From assembly GCA_964579675.1 (NCBI GenBank), contig CAZOIA010000117.1:1-18024 (forward strand): a DNA stretch of 18,024 nucleotides, given 5' to 3'. Under the pieces are notes generated by a model that ran no database searches, was not told the DNA's origin, and worked only from the letters and a program-made list of their open reading frames with translations. The stretch comes from CAZOIA01 sp964579675. GTDB lineage: Bacteria; Planctomycetota; Phycisphaerae; UBA1845; PWPN01. Shown here in pieces: positions 1 to 7,911 of this stretch. The stretch's first letter is position 1. Each line of letters starts with the position of its first letter. A program made the position numbers and the translations under genes.

Positions 1-160
1 GGCTCTGGCGGGCGAGGCGATGACGTCCCGCGGTGGATGTGAATCACTGCGCCTCAATTGCCGATGCATCCCGAACGGGAGTCATACGCGTCCAATCCAC
101 CCATGAAACTGAGGTCGTCGAGTGCGTCTTGTTGGGCAGAAGTTGGGAGCGGAAGCACCG

Positions 161-1285
161 ATGAGTAGCGGCGGGCGCAGGGGATCGGCGCGCGGTTGGG
201 TCCTCCTCGGGCTCGGGGTGATGGTTTGCACGCGGGCCAGCATCGGTCAGGAACCGGTGAATCTCGAGACCATTCGGCGGACCGACTTCAGAAGTACCAT
301 TGACCGCCAGCGCGTCCAGGCGTGGGTCAAGCAACAGCTAGATGAACTCTTCTCTACCGAGACGCCTTTGCCCGCCGCCGGCGCCTTCTACCTTCGCATG
401 CTGGTGCACTTCAGCGCCTCCGACGCCACTACAGGGTTTAGGGACGGGCTGGCCGAACTGGTCGCCGAGGAATTCACCAGCCGGTACGAGGCTGAGGCGG
501 CCAACCCCGCGAAAACCCATCCGATTCCTTGCGCGGTCACACTGACGGTGCTCAGGGTATATGGCTCACCGGCCGCGCTGCCCTGTTTCAAGCGGGCGAT
601 CAAGGACCCTGCGCCCGGGGTGCGGCTGGCGGCGGCGGAGGGGCTGCTGGCGGGCAAGATCGAGGCCCAGGCATGGGAAACCCTTCTGTCCGAACTGCAG
701 AAGGCCGCCATGGAAGAGTCCGACCCGCTGACCCTCAGCCGGCTGTACCGCGTGCTCACTAAGAACGGGGGGCCTCCGGTCGATCAGGTCGTGACGGCAC
801 TGCTGGAGACGCTCGGGGCCCGCTTCGTTCGGTTCGAGCAGAAAGGGGAATCTCCCGCGATGGCCGACGCCGAGGCGGCGACCTGGCTGGCGGGAAAGTT
901 CTCGGGTATCAACAATGCCCGGAGTCGGCACGACATCATCCGGGGGATCGCCAGACTGCTGGCCGACGCCGTTCATGCTTACCTCGAGCCGGATGCGACC
1001 ACGACCGGCAAGCGACAGCTCGAACGGGTTATCGCAATCACCGAAAAGCAGCTCAAAGCCATCGCCAAGGCCCCCGGCAACCGGACGCAGCCGAACGTCA
1101 CCGAGGTCATGTTCAAAGGCGGCGAAGATCGCAACGAGCACATGGCAACCGCGTGCGAGGAGTGGATCGGCACGGAGGCCAAGGCAGGATTTCTCAACGA
1201 GCAACCCTTCAACTTCGAGCGCGGGCTGAGTATCAAGCGAGCCGCCCCGACGACCAGACCCGCACCCAGCCCATCCGGTGAATAA
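161..1285 (+). CDS. Secreted HEAT-like protein of unknown function
   Basis: The predicted protein has 374 residues. It opens with a basic segment, a hydrophobic stretch around residues 12-22 and a likely signal peptidase site near residue 30, so it is probably exported. A GTG start at 122 is also open, but the ATG at 161 puts the signal peptide at the true N-terminus and is preferred. Residues about 122-165 read like one HEAT-type helical hairpin (a PxxxLxxAxxDPxxxVRxAAxxGLLxG pattern), which usually serves as a protein-binding scaffold. The rest is mostly helical with no catalytic motif I recognise. The stop lies 3 nt before der, so the two genes are probably co-transcribed, but nothing else ties it to ribosome assembly. 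Function unknown. Confidence 0.75.
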   Translation: MSSGGRRGSARGWVLLGLGVMVCTRASIGQEPVNLETIRRTDFRSTIDRQRVQAWVKQQLDELFSTETPLPAAGAFYLRMLVHFSASDATTGFRDGLAELVAEEFTSRYEAEAANPAKTHPIPCAVTLTVLRVYGSPAALPCFKRAIKDPAPGVRLAAAEGLLAGKIEAQAWETLLSELQKAAMEESDPLTLSRLYRVLTKNGGPPVDQVVTALLETLGARFVRFEQKGESPAMADAEAATWLAGKFSGINNARSRHDIIRGIARLLADAVHAYLEPDATTTGKRQLERVIAITEKQLKAIAKAPGNRTQPNVTEVMFKGGEDRNEHMATACEEWIGTEAKAGFLNEQPFNFERGLSIKRAAPTTRPAPSPSGE

Positions 1286-1288
1286 CCC

Positions 1289-2632
1289 ATGCCGTTGCGG
1301 ATGGTAGCCATCGTGGGACGCCCCAATGTGGGCAAGAGTTCATTGCTCAACATGCTCGCGGGCCGGCGGATCAGTATCGTCGATCCGACCGCGGGCGTGA
1401 CGCGCGATCGGGTCCAGGTCCCGTGCGAGCACGAGGGTGTCTACTTCGAGCTGGTGGATACGGGCGGTTACGGGATCGTGGATCGCGATGACCTGAGCGA
1501 TCAAATCGAGCAGCAAATCCGCTATGCGGTCGATCAGGCGGCGTTGATCCTGTTTGTGGTTGACGCCCGGGAGGGGTTGCTGCCGCTGGACCAGGCGGTG
1601 GCGGGCTGGCTCCGCCGGTGCGAAAAGCCGATCGTGCTGCTGGCAAATAAGGTGGACACTGACGAGGTGCCCACCGAACTGGCGGATTTTCACCGGCTGG
1701 GCTTCGGGGAGGCCCTCGGCGTTTCCGCGCTGCACCGCCGGGGCGGGCAGGCCCTCAAAAACCGGATCGTTGAACACCTCCATTCACTTCCCGATGACGA
1801 GGTGCCGGGAGATCCGGTCATGAAGCTCGCGATTGTCGGCCGGCGGAACGTGGGCAAGAGCACGTTCATCAACGCCCTGGCCGGGCAGGAGCGGGTGATC
1901 GTCTCGGAGGTCCCGGGCACGACCCGCGACGCAGTCGATGTCCGATTCGAACGCGACGGTCACACCTACGTGGCCATCGACACCGCCGGGATCCGCAAGA
2001 AGAGCAAGATCGCCGACGACGTCGAGTTCTACAGCTTCCACCGGGCCCAGTTGTCCATTCGCCGGGCGGACGTGGTGCTGCTGCTGATGGAGGCGACCGC
2101 GGACGTCAGCCACGTGGACAAGCGCCTGGGCAATTACATCGCAGAGCAGTTCAAGCCCTGCATCCTCGTGGTCAACAAGTGGGACCTGGCCAAAGGGCGG
2201 GCCACGGCGGATGACTACGGCGAATACCTCCTGAAAACTCTGCCGGGGCTGGACTACGCCCCGGTCGCGTTCGTGACCGCCACCCAGAGCAGGAACGTGC
2301 AATCGGCCGTGGACTTGGCGGCATCGCTGTTCAAGCAGGCACGGACCCGGGTGCCGACCGGCAAGTTGAACGCGATCGTCGCTGAGGCCGTCAGCGAGAA
2401 TGCCCCGAAACCCAAGCGTCGAACGGGCCGGGTGAAGATCCTTTACGCCACGCAGGTCGCCACTTGTCCCCCGACCATCGTGCTGTTCGTCAATCACCCG
2501 GACCGGGTGACCCCGACGTTTGAGCGGTTCCTGTTGAACCGCCTGCGCGAACGGTTGCCGTTTGACGAGGTGCCGATCCGCCTGCTGTTCCGAGGCCGCA
2601 GGGCCATGCGGCAAGCGAAAGAACCTTCATAG
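1289..2632 (+). CDS. der: Ribosome-assembly GTPase Der (EngA)
   Basis: Der is an essential GTPase with two tandem G domains that helps mature the 50S ribosomal subunit in the cytoplasm. This 447-residue protein is of normal length. The first G domain shows G1 GRPNVGKSS (10-18), G3 DTGG (57-60) and G4 NKVD (120-123). The second shows GRRNVGKST (184-192), DTAG (231-234) and NKWD (296-299). Residues about 357-440 form the C-terminal KH-like domain, ending in the usual basic tail. An arginine replaces the common proline in the second P-loop, which should not stop GTP binding. The ATG lies 3 nt after the upstream stop, consistent with translational coupling. The identification is firm from the double GTPase arrangement. 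Confidence 0.97.
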   Translation: MPLRMVAIVGRPNVGKSSLLNMLAGRRISIVDPTAGVTRDRVQVPCEHEGVYFELVDTGGYGIVDRDDLSDQIEQQIRYAVDQAALILFVVDAREGLLPLDQAVAGWLRRCEKPIVLLANKVDTDEVPTELADFHRLGFGEALGVSALHRRGGQALKNRIVEHLHSLPDDEVPGDPVMKLAIVGRRNVGKSTFINALAGQERVIVSEVPGTTRDAVDVRFERDGHTYVAIDTAGIRKKSKIADDVEFYSFHRAQLSIRRADVVLLLMEATADVSHVDKRLGNYIAEQFKPCILVVNKWDLAKGRATADDYGEYLLKTLPGLDYAPVAFVTATQSRNVQSAVDLAASLFKQARTRVPTGKLNAIVAEAVSENAPKPKRRTGRVKILYATQVATCPPTIVLFVNHPDRVTPTFERFLLNRLRERLPFDEVPIRLLFRGRRAMRQAKEPS

Positions 2633-2667
2633 ACATAAGTGCGACAATGGGCTCAGCGTTCCCCCCC

Positions 2668-2716
2668 CGGCTTCAGCCCGCGGCTCGTTGTTGTCGAGAT
2701 CGGTCATTTTGAGTTC
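2668..2716 (+). repeat. REP-like intergenic repeat, copy A
   Basis: This is one of three related intergenic sequences (others at 7634 and 10506). They share GGCTnnAGCCCGCGG, then TCGTTG, and about 20 nt later CGGTCA followed by a GAG-containing end. The GGCT/AGCC arms can fold into a short hairpin, but this copy's left arm is shorter than in the other two. It sits between the convergent der and symporter genes, where it could also act as a weak bidirectional end signal. No run of T follows it. Confidence 0.6.
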
Positions 2717-2726
2717 CATACTGCCC

Positions 2727-4586
2727 TCAAGAGGCGTCCGCTGTCGCCGGCGCCGCTTGGTGCGCCGGCAGTCGCCGGTACCACGTTTTCGCCAGGATGA
2801 CCGAACCGATCGCCACGATGACCGCACAGGCAGCAGTCTCTCGCCATTGCCTCGCCACCGCGTAACTGGGGCCGATGTACATCGCGCCCAGCCACGGCAG
2901 CCCCGCGAGGAGTGACATCAGATCGGGAGCGAACAACTCTTTGCGGAACGCGGGCGTTTCACGGGCGACGTGCGCTGCCACCGGTCCCCATGCCCCGGCG
3001 GGCTGGGTCGTCCGGTAGAAGTGAGCGAGGGTCTGCATATCCGGCGGCCGGGTCAGCAGCGTGACGATCACGCACACCAGCGCCGACGCGCCCGCGAGCA
3101 CCGGCACGACGTAATACACCGGGACCGACGCCAGATGCATCCTGGCTGCGATGAGCGGATCGAGGAAGGTCTGGGCCAGCGACAGGGCCATGGCCGTGAA
3201 GATCCCCGCGGCAAAACCATGTCCGGTGAGCCGCCACCAGTACCACCTCAGGACGTTCGGCACCAGCACCGCCGAGCCCAGAAAGCCCAGGATCCACGTG
3301 ATCATCGTATTGATCGATTCGCTCATGAACGAAATCCCGATTCCGATGAGGATCATCAGCACGCTGGCCAGGTAGCTCGCTTTCACATAGTGGCTGGGCG
3401 ATGCGGAAGGACGGAGGTATCGCTGATAGATGTCGCGGATCAGATAGGATGCTGATCCATTGACCATCGCACCGAAAGTGGCCATGAACGCGGAGACCAG
3501 TGCCGCCAGCGCGATCCCCTTCAATACGATCGGCAGCTTCTTGGCGATGACATAGGGGAGAACCTTCTCGGCGTCGAAGCCCGCCGTCGGTTCGTTGGCG
3601 ACGGCGACCAGGCCGATGATCGTGATCGCCATCGCCATCGGGAACCGCACGGTGTGGCACACGCCCCAGAGCATACCCGCCAGGGAGGCCTCACGGGTGT
3701 CACGCGTGGCCAGGAACTTCTGGAAGTCATAAAGCTGCTCAGGCCCGCTCGCCCCGAGCAGAAGTCCTTTCATCAGGAACGTGATGACCACCGCCCCGAA
3801 GATGGCATACATGTTCTGGTTGTTCTCGATGCGCCACGGGGGAATGACCGAATACCAGTCGGCTGGATCGACGTGGACAAGCCGATCGGCTCCGGCGGCC
3901 AGCGTCGTCAGGGCATCCGACACCAACTGCCCGTCAAAAGCGGCATATCCCAGATACGCAATGATGCACGCCCCGGTCGTCAGCACGATGGTCTGGACGA
4001 ACTCGACGATCGTCAGACCGGTAAACCCGCCCACTACGACGTACGCACCGGTAATGCCGATGATCAGCGTTGCACAGATCTGGTCGGTGTATGCCGGCGG
4101 GAGCCAGGAAAACCATTCGTTGACCGGCAGGAACTGCGAGCCGAACTTCCCCATCCCCACCGCGGTGTAGCCGATGAACGTCGTCAGCGTCAGCACGGCG
4201 AACATCGTGTAGGCGAGCCGGGCGGCGTCCCCGGCCCGGGAGGGGCCGAAGCGGTAGACCATCCATTCGGCCCCGGTGATCACGCCGCTGCGGCGAATCC
4301 ACTTGCCCATGTAGGCCAAATAGAACGCCGCGATCAGAAAACCCCACATCCACTGGATCCAGAACCCGTTAAACCCGTACGCCACGAACATCGACACGAT
4401 CCACATGGTGCCCGTGATGTCGAAGTAGCTGCTTGAGCCGCTCATGGCGATCATCCACCAGGGCAGCCGGCGCCCGCCGAGGAAGTACGACTCCAGCCCC
4501 CGGGACGCCCTCCGCTTGACGATGAACCCGATCGTCACCACCAGGCCCAGATACGCGACGAGAATGGTCCAGTCGATCCAGTGCAT
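2727..4586 (-). CDS. Sodium:solute symporter (SSS family)
   Basis: A 619-residue inner-membrane protein with a dozen or more hydrophobic helices. The N-terminus (helix 3-23, then a basic loop, then GGRRLPWW and SGSSSYFDITGT at about 38-60) is typical of the sodium:solute symporter family (SLC5/PutP-like), which couples sodium entry to uptake of sugars, amino acids or similar solutes. The substrate cannot be read from the sequence. Relatives in sugar-degrading Planctomycetes and Bacteroidetes often carry sugars or uronates, so sugar uptake is a fair guess. The C-terminal part beyond about residue 510 holds a cytoplasmic loop and two more helices, as in longer family members. The ATG at 4586 gives a good N-terminus but has only a weak ribosome binding site. 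The gene is convergent with der. Confidence 0.92.
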   Translation of the reverse strand: MHWIDWTILVAYLGLVVTIGFIVKRRASRGLESYFLGGRRLPWWMIAMSGSSSYFDITGTMWIVSMFVAYGFNGFWIQWMWGFLIAAFYLAYMGKWIRRSGVITGAEWMVYRFGPSRAGDAARLAYTMFAVLTLTTFIGYTAVGMGKFGSQFLPVNEWFSWLPPAYTDQICATLIIGITGAYVVVGGFTGLTIVEFVQTIVLTTGACIIAYLGYAAFDGQLVSDALTTLAAGADRLVHVDPADWYSVIPPWRIENNQNMYAIFGAVVITFLMKGLLLGASGPEQLYDFQKFLATRDTREASLAGMLWGVCHTVRFPMAMAITIIGLVAVANEPTAGFDAEKVLPYVIAKKLPIVLKGIALAALVSAFMATFGAMVNGSASYLIRDIYQRYLRPSASPSHYVKASYLASVLMILIGIGISFMSESINTMITWILGFLGSAVLVPNVLRWYWWRLTGHGFAAGIFTAMALSLAQTFLDPLIAARMHLASVPVYYVVPVLAGASALVCVIVTLLTRPPDMQTLAHFYRTTQPAGAWGPVAAHVARETPAFRKELFAPDLMSLLAGLPWLGAMYIGPSYAVARQWRETAACAVIVAIGSVILAKTWYRRLPAHQAAPATADAS

Positions 4587-4883
4587 GGAATCCGCATTGC
4601 CTCACAAACTACTGCCGAGTCATCAGGACGTGGGAGTGTAACCGCGGACCGCGAAAGTTGCATCTCGATTGCTCATCACGGCTACCGAAGGTCCCCGTGT
4701 CTCAGCCATCCGGGACCGGGACCCGTGCCCGCCGGCGTTTAGCCGCGACCCGAAGGGGAGCGCGTCCGCCGGCACCGTGCGAATGCCCAAAGCCGATTCT
4801 CTAGCCCGTGCTGGCCAAAAGCGCCCGGGCGTGTAATAATAGACGTGCCGCCACGTCGAACCCTCAAAACGGAGGCACCGGCC
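4587..4883. other. Divergent intergenic region, symporter / HMA gene
   Basis: These 297 bases separate the divergently transcribed symporter and HMA genes and must hold both promoters. The only promoter-like element seen is TGTAATAAT at about 4832-4840, which could be an extended -10 box for the HMA gene. No convincing -35 lies 16-18 nt upstream. No repeat of the families found elsewhere in the window is present. Confidence 0.4.
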
Positions 4884-5117
4884 ATGACAACGGTCACACT
4901 CCGTATCAACGGGATACACTGCGAGAGCTGTATCATGCACCTGACGCGAAGCCTGGAGTCGACCCGGGGCGTCGAGCAGGTCGAGGTGGACCTGCTGTCC
5001 CGCAGTGCCCTTGTGGAGCACGACGAAGGTATCTGCAGCTTGAACGATCTGGCGGCTGCGGTGAGGCGAGTCGGGTTCCAGGTGGACGGCTTCGAGACCG
5101 TCGAGGCGTGGAGCTGA
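4884..5117 (+). CDS. Heavy-metal-associated (HMA) domain protein
   Basis: A 77-residue single-domain protein of the HMA/CopZ fold. The metal-binding loop is GIHCESC with cysteines at residues 13 and 16, next to the expected hydrophobic first strand. The ending (LAAAVRRVGF) matches the usual last helix and strand. Family members carry Cu(I) or similar soft metals in the cytoplasm to P-type ATPases or regulators. No ATPase gene is in the window, so a free-standing chaperone is the best call. The start is fixed by GGAGG at 4871-4875, 8 nt before the ATG; a longer open frame upstream lacks this signal. A third cysteine at residue 51 lies outside the motif. Confidence 0.85.
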   Translation: MTTVTLRINGIHCESCIMHLTRSLESTRGVEQVEVDLLSRSALVEHDEGICSLNDLAAAVRRVGFQVDGFETVEAWS

Positions 5118-5124
5118 GATCGAA

Positions 5125-5143
5125 GCGCCTTTCGCCAAGGCGC
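5125..5143. terminator. Candidate bidirectional terminator hairpin
   Basis: A perfect 7-bp stem (GCGCCTT / AAGGCGC) with a 5-nt loop lies 8 nt after the HMA stop and between two convergent genes, so it could end transcription from both sides. Only two T residues follow the stem, so intrinsic termination would be weak. Confidence 0.35.
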
Positions 5144-5174
5144 CGGCGGCACCGCGGCCCGGCCGGTCGTCGGC

Positions 5175-6257
5175 TCACTCTCCCAGCCACAAAGCGATCG
5201 GTTTGTTTGCGGCAGGCGGATCGTAGGGCCACTTGATACGTTTGCCGGTTCTGGCGGATTGGTACGCGGCGCAGATGATCTTGAGGACTTCCCGGCCATC
5301 CTCGCCCGTCTCGATGGGCGTCTCGGCGCCCTGCACGCATCGCACGAAATGGGCCATCTCCTGCGGGAAGCCGTAGTTGAAGACCTCCTCGAACATGGTG
5401 AAGGTATAACCCGTCGTGGCCGCTGCCTTCTCCACCGCGTACCCGTAGCCCTTCTCGCTGTAAGTCAGCAACGAGCTGCCGCGGAGCAGATCGGCCCGGG
5501 TAAAGCCACCGGAGCCGTAGATCTCGCACTTGTCGTCCACGCCCCCCTGCTTGGCCCAACTATTCTCCGCCACGGCCACCCGTCCGCCCTCGTACTCGAC
5601 GATGCACAGGCTGTGATCCTCGCCCCGCGTCCGATGGCCGTGGACGTGGGTACCGAGCTGGGCGAACACGCTCTTGACCTCAGGCTTGCCGAAGACCCAG
5701 CGCCCGAACTCGATTGAGTGGCAGCCCATGTCGAGCAGCACTCCGCCGCCGGAGCGTTCCACGTCCCAGAACCAGTCCGAATGCGGGCCGAAGTGTTCCT
5801 CGCTCTGCTTGACCAGGAACACGTCGCCCAACGCCCCTTCGTCCGCGAGCGTCTTGGCCCGGGCGTACTTGGGGGCGAAGCACAGCTCCTCGGCGTACAT
5901 AAGCAGGACGCCGGCCTGGCGGCAGGCGTCGATCATCTGATCCGCCTGCTCGATCGTACGGCAGAGGGGTTTTTCGCACACGACGTGCTTGCCGGCCCGG
6001 GCGGCCGCGATGGCGACCTCGGCGTGAAGATCGTTGGGAATGCCCAATGTGACCATGTCGATCTCTTCGATCGCGAGCAGGTCGCGGTAGTCGGTGAAGG
6101 CGTGCGGTATGCTGCGCTGCTCAGCGAACCGCTTCGCCTGGCCCGGTGGGGGAGAAGCCACCGCGACCACCTCCGCATCCGGCACCATCTTGAACGCGGC
6201 CGCATGAAGATCCGCCACGAATCCCGCACCCAGCAGTCCGACTTTGACCCTGCACAT
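5175..6257 (-). CDS. Gfo/Idh/MocA family oxidoreductase (cytoplasmic)
   Basis: A 360-residue NAD(P)-dependent dehydrogenase of the Gfo/Idh/MocA family, which oxidises or reduces sugars, inositols and related cyclic polyols. The N-terminal Rossmann fold has VGLLGAGFVADLH (about 6-18) and the diagnostic EKP at 95-97. The C-terminal alpha/beta domain has GGGVLLDMGCHSIE (about 170-183), corresponding to the conserved DxGxH block where the histidine helps catalysis. There is no signal peptide, unlike the related protein at 16320-17810. The GTG at 6272 is also open, but the ATG at 6257 starts right before the Rossmann strand and has a GGAG 9 nt upstream. The exact substrate is unknown. The gene is convergent with the HMA gene. 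Confidence 0.9.
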   Translation of the reverse strand: MCRVKVGLLGAGFVADLHAAAFKMVPDAEVVAVASPPPGQAKRFAEQRSIPHAFTDYRDLLAIEEIDMVTLGIPNDLHAEVAIAAARAGKHVVCEKPLCRTIEQADQMIDACRQAGVLLMYAEELCFAPKYARAKTLADEGALGDVFLVKQSEEHFGPHSDWFWDVERSGGGVLLDMGCHSIEFGRWVFGKPEVKSVFAQLGTHVHGHRTRGEDHSLCIVEYEGGRVAVAENSWAKQGGVDDKCEIYGSGGFTRADLLRGSSLLTYSEKGYGYAVEKAAATTGYTFTMFEEVFNYGFPQEMAHFVRCVQGAETPIETGEDGREVLKIICAAYQSARTGKRIKWPYDPPAANKPIALWLGE

Positions 6258-6483
6258 TCCTGCTTTCTCCACCCCGGTTGCCAGTATTAACCTGTTGAAC
6301 CGGGCTGCGACCCGGCCAGTCCTTGCTCCCAGGATTAGTCCATCGCGCGCGCATCGGCAACTTACTGAGTGGCCCTGGCGCCATCTTCAACCGCTCGGAG
6401 ACCGTCCAAGTAACGGGCCTTGACCGGCATGATATGGTGGGAACTGTGTTCATGGAAGGCTCGCTTTTTTGAGAAACCAACGG

Positions 6484-6811
6484 ATGAGCTAGACCTACCG
6501 CTCCCGGAATCCGGATCAGGCCTGTCTTCTGCCGCCGCCACCTCAGGACCGGCTTTCCGGGGACAATGTGGTGTATTCCGTACTGGATACGGTGCGTGAT
6601 CTGAACCTGAAAGCCATCGTGCGAAAGTACGAGTGTGGAAAAGAGCGGGGCTTTCCGCTTTATCATCGTCGTAAGATGTTGACGCTGCTCTTGTACACCT
6701 TCGCGCAACGGGTGTTCAGCTTCCGTCGGATCACGAAGCGTTGCGATCGTGCACGAGAACGCGCCGAACTTCCGGACGGTGTCCCAGCCGGTTCTATCGC
6801 GCAGGCAATCG
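6484..6811 (+). pseudogene. Decayed IS1182-like transposase, N-terminal fragment
   Basis: The frame reads ATG AGC TAG, then TYRSRNPDQ, LLPPPPQD, GDNVVYSVLDTV, IVRKYE, FPLYHRRKMLTLLLY and SFRRITKRC. This matches in order the N-terminal block of IS1182-type (DUF772) transposases as I recall it: YRPYNPDQ, LLPPSLRDWLPEDH, VYFVLD, YEKRGRPPYHPRMM, LLLY, SRRIAKRC. The third codon is a TAG stop (6490-6492). Near 6745 the match jumps to another frame (ENAPNFRTVS, like the family's PDFRTISDFR), with a few residues missing between. The DDE catalytic part is absent: the fragment ends where the glycosylase gene begins. It is therefore a dead remnant. No terminal inverted repeats were recognised. Confidence 0.75.
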
Positions 6812-7570
6812 TCACTTGCGCTGCCGGACCGGCAGGCAGAGCTTTTCCATGACCATCTTGAGGTCGCTCCAGGCCTTGCCCTTTTGGGCCGGGTCCCGCA
6901 GCAGGTAGGCGGGGTGGTAGGTCGGCATGAGCGGGGTGGGTTCACCGACCAGGGGCGAGCCGGAGGTGTAGTAATCATGCCATCGGCCACGGAGCCGACC
7001 GATCCCCTCCGTGGTCCGCAGCAGCGTTTGGGCCGCCGGTTTACCAAGGGCGACGATCACTTCCGGCTGAATGATGCGCAGTTGCTCGTCGAGATAAGGC
7101 CAGCACGACGAGACTTCATCAGGTGCGGGGTCGCGGTTGTTCGGCGGGCGGCACTTGAGGATGTTGCAGATGAACACCTCGTCGCGGGTGAGGCCCATCG
7201 CCTCGATCATCCTGGTGAGCAGTTGGCCGGCCCGGCCGATGAATGCGATACCTTGGGCGTCCTCATCGCGGCCCGGGGCTTCGCCTACGAACACGACCCG
7301 GGCCGCCGCGCTGCCCTGCCCGAAGACCGTGTTCGTCCGTGCCTGGTGAAGCTCGCACTTGGTGCACTTCTTGACCTGCTGCTCGTCGAGCACGCGAAGG
7401 GCTTCTGCGCGCTTTGCCAGCTCCTTCGGGGAAACGCTCGGCGACGGCGCAGCCGAGCTGCTGCCGGATACCGGTGGGGACAGTGGAGCAGCGCGCACGC
7501 CCAGGAGAACGTCTGTTTCAAGGTACCGGGCCACCGTACCGCGAAGCGTGTCGTCGTGGTCGCGTGCCAT
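6812..7570 (-). CDS. Uracil-DNA glycosylase, family 4 (iron-sulfur)
   Basis: A 252-residue family 4 uracil-DNA glycosylase, which removes uracil arising from cytosine deamination and starts base excision repair. Four cysteines placed as in the 4Fe-4S family are visible: C69 and C72 (CTKC), C140 (ILKCRPPNNRDP) and C156. Motif A is GEAPGRDED at 96-104, and the uracil/DNA-contact motif is MPTYHPAYLLR at 215-225. The N-terminal 45 residues are a Pro/Ser/Ala-rich linker, common in these proteins. The start is set by AGGAG at 7576-7580, 5 nt before the ATG at 7570; a further upstream ATG lacks such a site. The 3' end directly abuts the IS1182-like remnant, yet the protein ends normally after the last family motif. 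Confidence 0.95.
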   Translation of the reverse strand: MARDHDDTLRGTVARYLETDVLLGVRAAPLSPPVSGSSSAAPSPSVSPKELAKRAEALRVLDEQQVKKCTKCELHQARTNTVFGQGSAAARVVFVGEAPGRDEDAQGIAFIGRAGQLLTRMIEAMGLTRDEVFICNILKCRPPNNRDPAPDEVSSCWPYLDEQLRIIQPEVIVALGKPAAQTLLRTTEGIGRLRGRWHDYYTSGSPLVGEPTPLMPTYHPAYLLRDPAQKGKAWSDLKMVMEKLCLPVRQRK

Positions 7571-7633
7571 GTCGGCTCCTGCCGTTCGCCCGTGCTGAGT
7601 AACCGTGCTCAATCACACGAACGTGAGGCCGCA

Positions 7634-7689
7634 CGGGCTGAAGCCCGCGGCTCGTTGCCGGCGCGTTATCGCGCACGGTCATTCAGAGT
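7634..7689 (+). repeat. REP-like intergenic repeat, copy B
   Basis: The second copy of the dispersed repeat. CGGGC-TGAA-GCCCG forms a 5-bp stem with a tetraloop. It is followed by CGGCTCGTTG and, after a GC-rich insert, CGGTCATT and GAG. The segment from AGCCCGCGG to CGTTG is identical to copy A. It lies in the divergent gap between the glycosylase and FadL-like genes, on the glycosylase side. Confidence 0.65.
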
Positions 7690-7843
7690 CCCTTCTACGA
7701 GAGGCGGCGGGCCCTGTCAATCGCCGCCGATGATTGGAGACCGACCGAAACGTGCCGGCCCTTCACTTGGGCGTGGTACGCTTGGTGCTTCCGAGTTGGC
7801 CGTTCGACCAGTCTTTGGCCCTGAGGCGTCACTGCCGCTCGGG

Positions 7844-7872
7844 GTGAAACCGATGCCCGGTTGGCTTATGAT
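7844..7872 (+). promoter_or_regulatory. Candidate promoter of FadL-like gene
   Basis: GTGAAA (7844-7849) and TATGAT (7867-7872) are 17 nt apart and match the housekeeping consensus at 4/6 and 5/6 positions. The expected transcription start would fall near 7879. That would leave a 30-nt leader before the GTG at 7912 and essentially no leader before the ATG at 7879. Confidence 0.35.
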
Positions 7873-7911
7873 GGCCGGATGTCAACACGGCGCAAGAGCG
7901 GGAGGGCCCCC

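Noticed and set aside
1..160. Promoter for the first gene (TTGCCG at 58 and TCATAC at 82)
   Set aside because: The spacing is 18 nt, but both boxes match the consensus poorly; not strong enough to annotate. Nothing else is recognised in these 160 bases.
3654..4436. 260-residue plus-strand frame inside the symporter gene
   Set aside because: Antisense to a membrane protein with family signatures; its composition is charge-rich and shows no domain.
4623..5138. 171-residue minus-strand frame over the HMA gene
   Set aside because: The plus strand encodes an HMA domain with CxxC and a good ribosome binding site; the minus frame has neither.
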